This document shows positions 26,292 through 30,032 of a DNA stretch of 30,032 nucleotides, piece after piece. Every line of letters begins with the position of its first letter. Positions within the stretch are counted from its first letter, which is position 1. Source of the DNA: JAHJQZ01 sp963676075 (GTDB lineage: Bacteria; Pseudomonadota; Alphaproteobacteria; Rhizobiales; Devosiaceae); assembly GCA_963676075.2 (NCBI GenBank), contig CAXXNZ010000023.1, positions 1 to 30,032 of the forward strand, written 5' to 3'. A program made the translations under genes and the position numbers. The notes under the pieces are model-generated. The model was not told the DNA's origin, ran no database searches, and saw nothing but the letters and a program-made list of their open reading frames with translations.

Positions 26292-26518
26292 GATCACTTG
26301 CTGAGCTGACACCGGCCGAGGTCGACAGGCGGGTCATTTCTTCGCGTCGCCTGCTGGCCGAGTGCCGGATGATACCGACACCGGACAACGCCGCCAGGAT
26401 GGCGACCGAGATTGGCATACTCGAGTCCCTGCGGCGCACTGCGCCAGAGAGCAAACGCGACAAGATCGCTCGGCTGATCGCAGCCTATATCGATGCCCTC
26501 CCGCCACCTGTGACTTGA
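26288..26518 (+). CDS. Small hypothetical helical protein
   Basis: A 76-residue charged, helical protein (MRSLAELTPAEVDRRVISSRR to IARLIAAYIDALPPPVT). Its ATG overlaps the stop of the nuclease-like gene by four bases and GAGGTGGGGAG precedes it, so it is co-translated with it. No motif is recognised. It could be a partner or immunity-type protein of the nuclease-like gene, which is speculation from coupling alone. Confidence 0.65.
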   Translation: MRSLAELTPAEVDRRVISSRRLLAECRMIPTPDNAARMATEIGILESLRRTAPESKRDKIARLIAAYIDALPPPVT

Positions 26519-26540
26519 CAGCACCCCAGCCCGCAAACAA

Positions 26541-26555
26541 GAACATTACACGAAC
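26541..26555. promoter_or_regulatory. LexA (SOS) box 3
   Basis: GAAC-ATTACAC-GAAC, a perfect GAAC-N7-GAAC site 11 bases before the start of the zinc-binding gene. Confidence 0.78.
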
Positions 26556-26566
26556 AAACGTGTGGT

Positions 26567-26875
26567 ATGGACATGGCGAAGCGGCGGCAGGGGGCAGAAA
26601 TCTATCGCATATGGCCGGCATGGGTGCGCAGTCTGGGCGCCATGCAGAAGGCAATGGCAGAAAATCCATCACTCAGGGTTCAGGCGATGTGCGGCACCTG
26701 CAACACCGCCTTCCGCGTCGACATCGAGGCGATGATCTGGCGGTTTGGGCGCGATTTCTCGCTGATCGGCCAGCATGGCAAATGCCGGCGCGTCAAATGT
26801 GACGGCCGGACGGTGTTTCAGTATTCGACGGGACCGACGACGCCATTTCAGACCATGACAAATGGGGGGAGCTAG
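26567..26875 (+). CDS. Small zinc-binding hypothetical protein (SOS-linked)
   Basis: 102 residues with Cys42, Cys45, Cys73 and Cys78 (CGTC, then CRRVKC), a four-cysteine zinc site around FRVDIEAMIWRFGRDFSLIGQHGKC. This arrangement recurs in uncharacterised alphaproteobacterial proteins. ATG 26567 has no good ribosome site and is 11 bases from a LexA box, so translation may begin at ATG 26573 or from a near-leaderless message. DNA or RNA binding is plausible from the zinc motif; function unknown. Confidence 0.65.
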   Translation: MDMAKRRQGAEIYRIWPAWVRSLGAMQKAMAENPSLRVQAMCGTCNTAFRVDIEAMIWRFGRDFSLIGQHGKCRRVKCDGRTVFQYSTGPTTPFQTMTNGGS

Positions 26876-27334
26876 TGGCAACCTTCGCCCACTTACTAGC
26901 GATGATCGAGTGTCGTCTTCTGGCCCGAAGGGGACTGGCGGGATACGACGTCCAGCATTGAGAAGCTGCCGTTCCCCGGCGCTGGATTGGTATCACCGCT
27001 GCCGACCTCGTATCGGTCGTTCGACTAGGTTCTGCGATTTTTCTAAAGCCGATTTATGATCCCCGGAGTTGCATCGTCGAGCATCCAACCAAGAACCAAT
27101 ATGGGCTACTCAGCAGCCGCTTCGGCGTCGTCCACGATGAACTTGGCCCGCGCGTAAAGCTCATCAAACGTCATCGCCTCAGACCTTCGAAGGCGATGCG
27201 CGGAAAGGCGGCTAATAGCGCCGATGATCTCAAAGGCGAACAGCCGGGACGGGGCGCATTTCTGACCGATCGCTTATGAGCCCGAAACGGCAGCCACAAG
27301 AGAAGCTGGCGCAAGGCAAAAGCTACCAATCTCG
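26876..27334. other. Intergenic stretch with a short decayed frame
   Basis: 459 bases with no convincing gene. On the minus strand a stop-bounded frame ends at 27106 with MTFDELYARAKFIVDDAEAAAE (ATG at 27174), preceded in frame by about 30 more codons without a start. It may be the end of a lost accessory gene. Nothing else is recognised. Confidence 0.4.
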
Positions 27335-27976
27335 CTAGTGCTTCCACGGAAGTTGGAGTTTGAGGCGGCGGCTATCGACACGCCAATTGCGTCGATCATC
27401 TGCCAGTCGGCTTTCGAGATTCGCTCTATTTCTGCTGTCATCCAAGTATTGCTGATATCGACTGATCGATCCGTTCACTGCTGCCGCATCAAGGCGCGCT
27501 TTCCATTCCTCGTACAACACCATTAGGTAGTCGTAACGACGAACATTTTGCGGATCGCGACGGGCATCAAGGATGTACTCCTCAAGCAAATTTACGGTAT
27601 TCACTAATGTCGAACCTACCATTTCGAAGCTGGTCTTTTCATCTATGACATTATCGAAGATGGAAATGGCCATGATTTCCCAGTGAGATAGGACAAACTT
27701 AATCTCTGGCACGATTTTATCGGAATTTTCCTTCAGGTTTGCCACTTCGTCCTGCGTCAACTTCTCGTGTTTTTCAAGCTTTACCTTGAATCGGTTGGAA
27801 ATTTCGCCTCTCGCATCGAAGTACTGCTTGTTCTTTGTTAGCGAGTAACCGATCGCCATGTTGCGACGATCTAGATTTTGCTTTGAACGCCAAGCGTAGA
27901 AAGCGACTATTACGCCAATAAGAGTTGCAGCGGAGAACGCTGTGCGAATGTATTCGTTCAGGACGTCAGGATTCAC
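27335..27976 (-). CDS. DUF4760-type membrane-anchored protein
   Basis: 213 residues. One N-terminal membrane segment at about residues 12-30 (AFSAATLIGVIVAFYAW) is followed by a charged helical cytoplasmic region with FVLSHWEIMAISIFDNVIDEKT, the core I associate with DUF4760. The base composition is clearly lower in GC than the rest of the window and codons such as AAA, ATT and TTT are frequent, which indicates recent transfer. No catalytic motif is seen; function unknown. It lies opposite in direction to the SOS cluster and in the same direction as the methylase gene. Confidence 0.65.
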   Translation of the reverse strand: MNPDVLNEYIRTAFSAATLIGVIVAFYAWRSKQNLDRRNMAIGYSLTKNKQYFDARGEISNRFKVKLEKHEKLTQDEVANLKENSDKIVPEIKFVLSHWEIMAISIFDNVIDEKTSFEMVGSTLVNTVNLLEEYILDARRDPQNVRRYDYLMVLYEEWKARLDAAAVNGSISRYQQYLDDSRNRANLESRLADDRRNWRVDSRRLKLQLPWKH

Positions 27977-28282
27977 TTACCCGCTCCTAATTTGAATGCG
28001 TATGCGTAAATTGAGCGGAAACTAGAGCTCTGACAAGCAGTTCCCGTTTCCGATTTCGGCTGTAGGTATCGGCTGTAGGTAATTGTCTGCAGCTCTCTCT
28101 GGCATACTTTATCCACGTTCTATCTGTCTTGACGGTGGAGAACGTTCGGTCGAGTGACAGCTTTCAGCGCATGATTTCACTGACGCGAACGGTCTAAATG
28201 GGGCGCAAATCCGCCGCTTCTCCGTCTTTCCTCGACACCTGCACCCTACTGACATCTCGCACCTAGCATCGGTTCGCGCGCG
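27977..28282. other. Intergenic region, no gene seen
   Basis: 306 bases, AT-richer than average. It contains the small tandem repeat noted separately; no frame with coding character and no clear promoter seen. Confidence 0.5.
28056..28081. repeat. 13-base tandem duplication
   Basis: TCGGCTGTAGGTA occurs twice head to tail without spacer. Confidence 0.85.
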
Positions 28283-29092
28283 CTACTCGAACAACGGCAA
28301 TCCAGGCTGATCGAACGTATAGATCAGCACCTCGCCCACCTTCTTCGGTCCGGCCGTCGCCTGGCCGATCGAGTATTGCAGCTCAACCGCTTCTATCCTC
28401 AAGCCTGCGAAGGTCTCGCGGACTTCGGGCACGTCGTTCAGCGACAGAATGGCCCTCCCCTCAAGTCGGGCCAGGATTTCCGCCATCTCGGCGAACCGAT
28501 CCCGCGTGAAGATCTTGCGGCCGTAATCGTCCTCACAGCCCCAATAGGGCGGGTCGAGGTAGAACAGCGTGTTGGGGGAATCGTAGCGCCTGAGGATCTC
28601 GGCCCAATCGAGGCTCTCGATGGTGACGCCGGTCAGGCGCTCGTAGATGTCCTCGAGGGCCGGTGCGATCTGGGAGAAGTCGAAGCGCGCCGGCCGGTCG
28701 AGCGCCGTGCCGAAATTCTGGCCCTGTACCTTGCCGCCATAGGCGGTGCGCTGCAGGTAGACGAAGCGCGCGGCGCGCTCCAAGTCGGTCAGGGTCGAAG
28801 GATCGGTGCGGGAGAGTCGCTCGAATTCGCGGCGCGAGGTGAGCTGGTACTTGAGGTGATCCATAAAGGCGGCGTAGTGCCGCTGCAGGATGCGAAACAG
28901 GTTGATCACCTCGCAGTCCGGACGCATGGTGCGCCGAAAGAAGACGCCCCCCATCCCGACAAAGGGCTCGACATAAGTCGAGTGCTCCACCTCGGAGATC
29001 CGGCTGATGATTTTGGGCGCAAGCATGCGCTTTCCGCCCTGCCAAGGAGCGGGCGGAGAGGCCGGGTCGACCGGCCGTAGGCAAGCATTCAT
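28283..29092 (-). CDS. Dam-family DNA adenine methylase (D12 class) with internal deletion
   Basis: A 269-residue phage-type N6-adenine methyltransferase. PWQGGKR (16-22) and YVEPFVGMGGVFF (40-52) form the SAM-binding region; the catalytic DPPY is at 180-183; LSLNDVPEVRETF and KKVGEVLI follow. Homologues I know read EVIND-x6-(V/T)-x-LFR-(I/V)-LQRHY, whereas this one goes straight from EVI to NLFRILQRHY at 61-70. About 8 residues, including the conserved Asp, are missing in frame. That may abolish cofactor binding. Its ATG overlaps by four bases an upstream frame that could be a com remnant, as in Mu-like phages. Likely prophage debris or an orphan methylase. Confidence 0.82.
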   Translation of the reverse strand: MNACLRPVDPASPPAPWQGGKRMLAPKIISRISEVEHSTYVEPFVGMGGVFFRRTMRPDCEVINLFRILQRHYAAFMDHLKYQLTSRREFERLSRTDPSTLTDLERAARFVYLQRTAYGGKVQGQNFGTALDRPARFDFSQIAPALEDIYERLTGVTIESLDWAEILRRYDSPNTLFYLDPPYWGCEDDYGRKIFTRDRFAEMAEILARLEGRAILSLNDVPEVRETFAGLRIEAVELQYSIGQATAGPKKVGEVLIYTFDQPGLPLFE

Positions 29093-29295
29093 TTAGGTTT
29101 TTCCTGATACGCCGGCTCCGCCCGCTCTGCGGGCGTGGCGTGCCGGTGATCAGGGATCTGGCATCGGGCCGGTTGAGCTCCAACTCGTTCCGGCTGGACG
29201 GCGTTACTGCGCCGTTCACGCGCCACGCGGGGCGGCGCGCTTGAATTGTGGGCGGGCGCGGAAGCGTTGCTTGCAGCGCGTCCCGGACATTTGTT
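29089..29295 (-). pseudogene. Possible remnant of a Mu Com-like zinc-finger gene
   Basis: A minus-strand frame containing NKCPGRAASN (compare the Com-type IKCPRC-x-x-x-N) runs to a TGA that overlaps the methylase ATG (ATGA). Com genes normally sit just there. The first CxxC pair and a start codon are absent, so only a decayed tail could remain. The call rests mainly on position. Confidence 0.3.
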
Positions 29296-29355
29296 GCGCC
29301 GGGTTAGGCAACCCGACTAGACTTCGGTCAATTCATTTTCTCATTGTGTATTGAG

Positions 29356-30032
29356 ATGACCGAATTCGAGACGTCGCTGAACAAGATAGCCGCCTTTTGC
29401 GTCGGAACCGCAGCGATGTGTTTCGGTGGGCCGGCTGGCGCAATCGGGGCCAATGTTGCAGCCGCCGGGCTGATCGAGTTTGTCCTTGGCCGACAAAAGA
29501 CAGTCGGCCCGGAGTGCAAGCGGGTTCGTCGGCGCATGCGAAAGGAAACGCTGCAGGCGTTCAAAAAGCTGACGTCGGGCAGCGACGGCGCCGCCTATTC
29601 GCAGGCCGATCTCGATGCGGCAGATCAGGCGCTATCGGCAGCACTAGAGTCCTGCTTCCTAGACAGGCAAAAGCTGGCAAAGGCCGCCGTCACGGAGGAA
29701 GGATTTGCCGACGCGGCAATCGAGATGGTCATGGCCAGTCTTGGCACGGCCAATCCGCAGCTTTTCTCCAAGGACAAGCAAGACACCCTGCCCTATCGCT
29801 ACGCCGCCGAAGTGGCGTCGCTGGGCATCAAGGCCGCTTTCGATAACCCGGACTACTACAGGCAGCTGGAGCCTTCTCTCGCGTTTGAGATGGCAAAAGC
29901 GCTCGGACAAATCCGAGGCGGCGTCGAGCGCCTGGAAGGCGATATTGAAGGTCTCGGTGACAAGATCGACGATATCCGGAAAACCTACAAAAGCGAGCTC
30001 GACACGGCGAAGGCCTCGCTGCAGGCAACCGA
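29356..30032 (+). CDS. N-terminal part of a large unknown protein, runs off the window
   Basis: At least 225 residues, open to the window end. It starts MTEFETSLNKIAAFCVGTAAM with a small-residue-rich hydrophobic stretch (AAFCVGTAAMCFGGPAGAIGANVAAAGLIEFVLG, about 12-46). A charged helical region follows with LGTANPQLFSKDKQDTLPYRYAAEVA, then a coiled-coil-like stretch (GGVERLEGDIEGLGDKIDDIRK) near 190-210. No enzymatic motif appears yet. This architecture, helical N-terminus plus coiled coil, often precedes an NTPase or repeat domain, but nothing here proves that. The ribosome site before ATG 29356 is weak. Function unknown. Confidence 0.65.
   Translation, partial: MTEFETSLNKIAAFCVGTAAMCFGGPAGAIGANVAAAGLIEFVLGRQKTVGPECKRVRRRMRKETLQAFKKLTSGSDGAAYSQADLDAADQALSAALESCFLDRQKLAKAAVTEEGFADAAIEMVMASLGTANPQLFSKDKQDTLPYRYAAEVASLGIKAAFDNPDYYRQLEPSLAFEMAKALGQIRGGVERLEGDIEGLGDKIDDIRKTYKSELDTAKASLQAT

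Noticed and set aside
28376..29080. 234-codon plus-strand frame opposite the methylase
   Set aside because: Antisense shadow of a gene with clear DPPY and SAM motifs.

Overview
The window looks like an alphaproteobacterial chromosome of the order Hyphomicrobiales, plausibly Devosiaceae-like. The signs are high GC, the typical order murA / DUF2948 / hisD / UPF0262-phosphatase / infA / maf / yacG, a SmoEFGK-type polyol importer, three copies of the order's characteristic intergenic repeat, and LexA boxes of the alphaproteobacterial GAAC-N7-GAAC type. The family-level placement is inference.

Layout. 1-2795 (+): the tail of a sugar/osmolyte operon, with the end of an ABC ATPase, a mannosylglycerate-hydrolase-like glycosidase and a Gfo/Idh/MocA oxidoreductase. 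3135-5028 (+): an EF-G-like GTPase paralogue, closed by a clear terminator. 5379-14724 (+): a polyol regulon. A SorC-family regulator is followed by a strong promoter overlapped by a TGAGCAATTGCTCA palindrome, then smoE, smoF, smoG, smoK, mtlK and a HAD-phosphatase/pentulose-kinase fusion. Polyol is imported, oxidised to a ketose and phosphorylated. 14802-15455 (+): an exported SH3-domain protein.

15504-16828: the scar of an integrative element at tRNA-Phe(GAA). It has a duplicated tRNA 3' half, an AT-richer gene for a HEPN-type protein, a decayed tyrosine integrase and the intact tRNA. 17127-17888 (+): an SDR oxidoreductase. 17994-25451 (-): a housekeeping block of pepT, yacG, a 2'-5' RNA ligase-like gene, maf, infA, a UPF0262/phosphatase fusion, hisD, DUF2948, murA and an unlisted 50-residue basic protein.

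25654-30032: tRNA-Thr(GGT) opens an accessory stretch. Three perfect LexA boxes sit in front of a secreted nuclease-like gene and a small zinc-binding gene. Then come a low-GC DUF4760 membrane protein, a Dam-type methylase with an internal deletion and a possible com remnant upstream, and the start of a large unknown protein that runs off the window.

Four genes between 4.2 and 14.6 kb are each broken by one extra base in a short homopolymer. Removing that base restores the full family sequence every time, so these look like sequence-quality errors rather than four independent pseudogenes.
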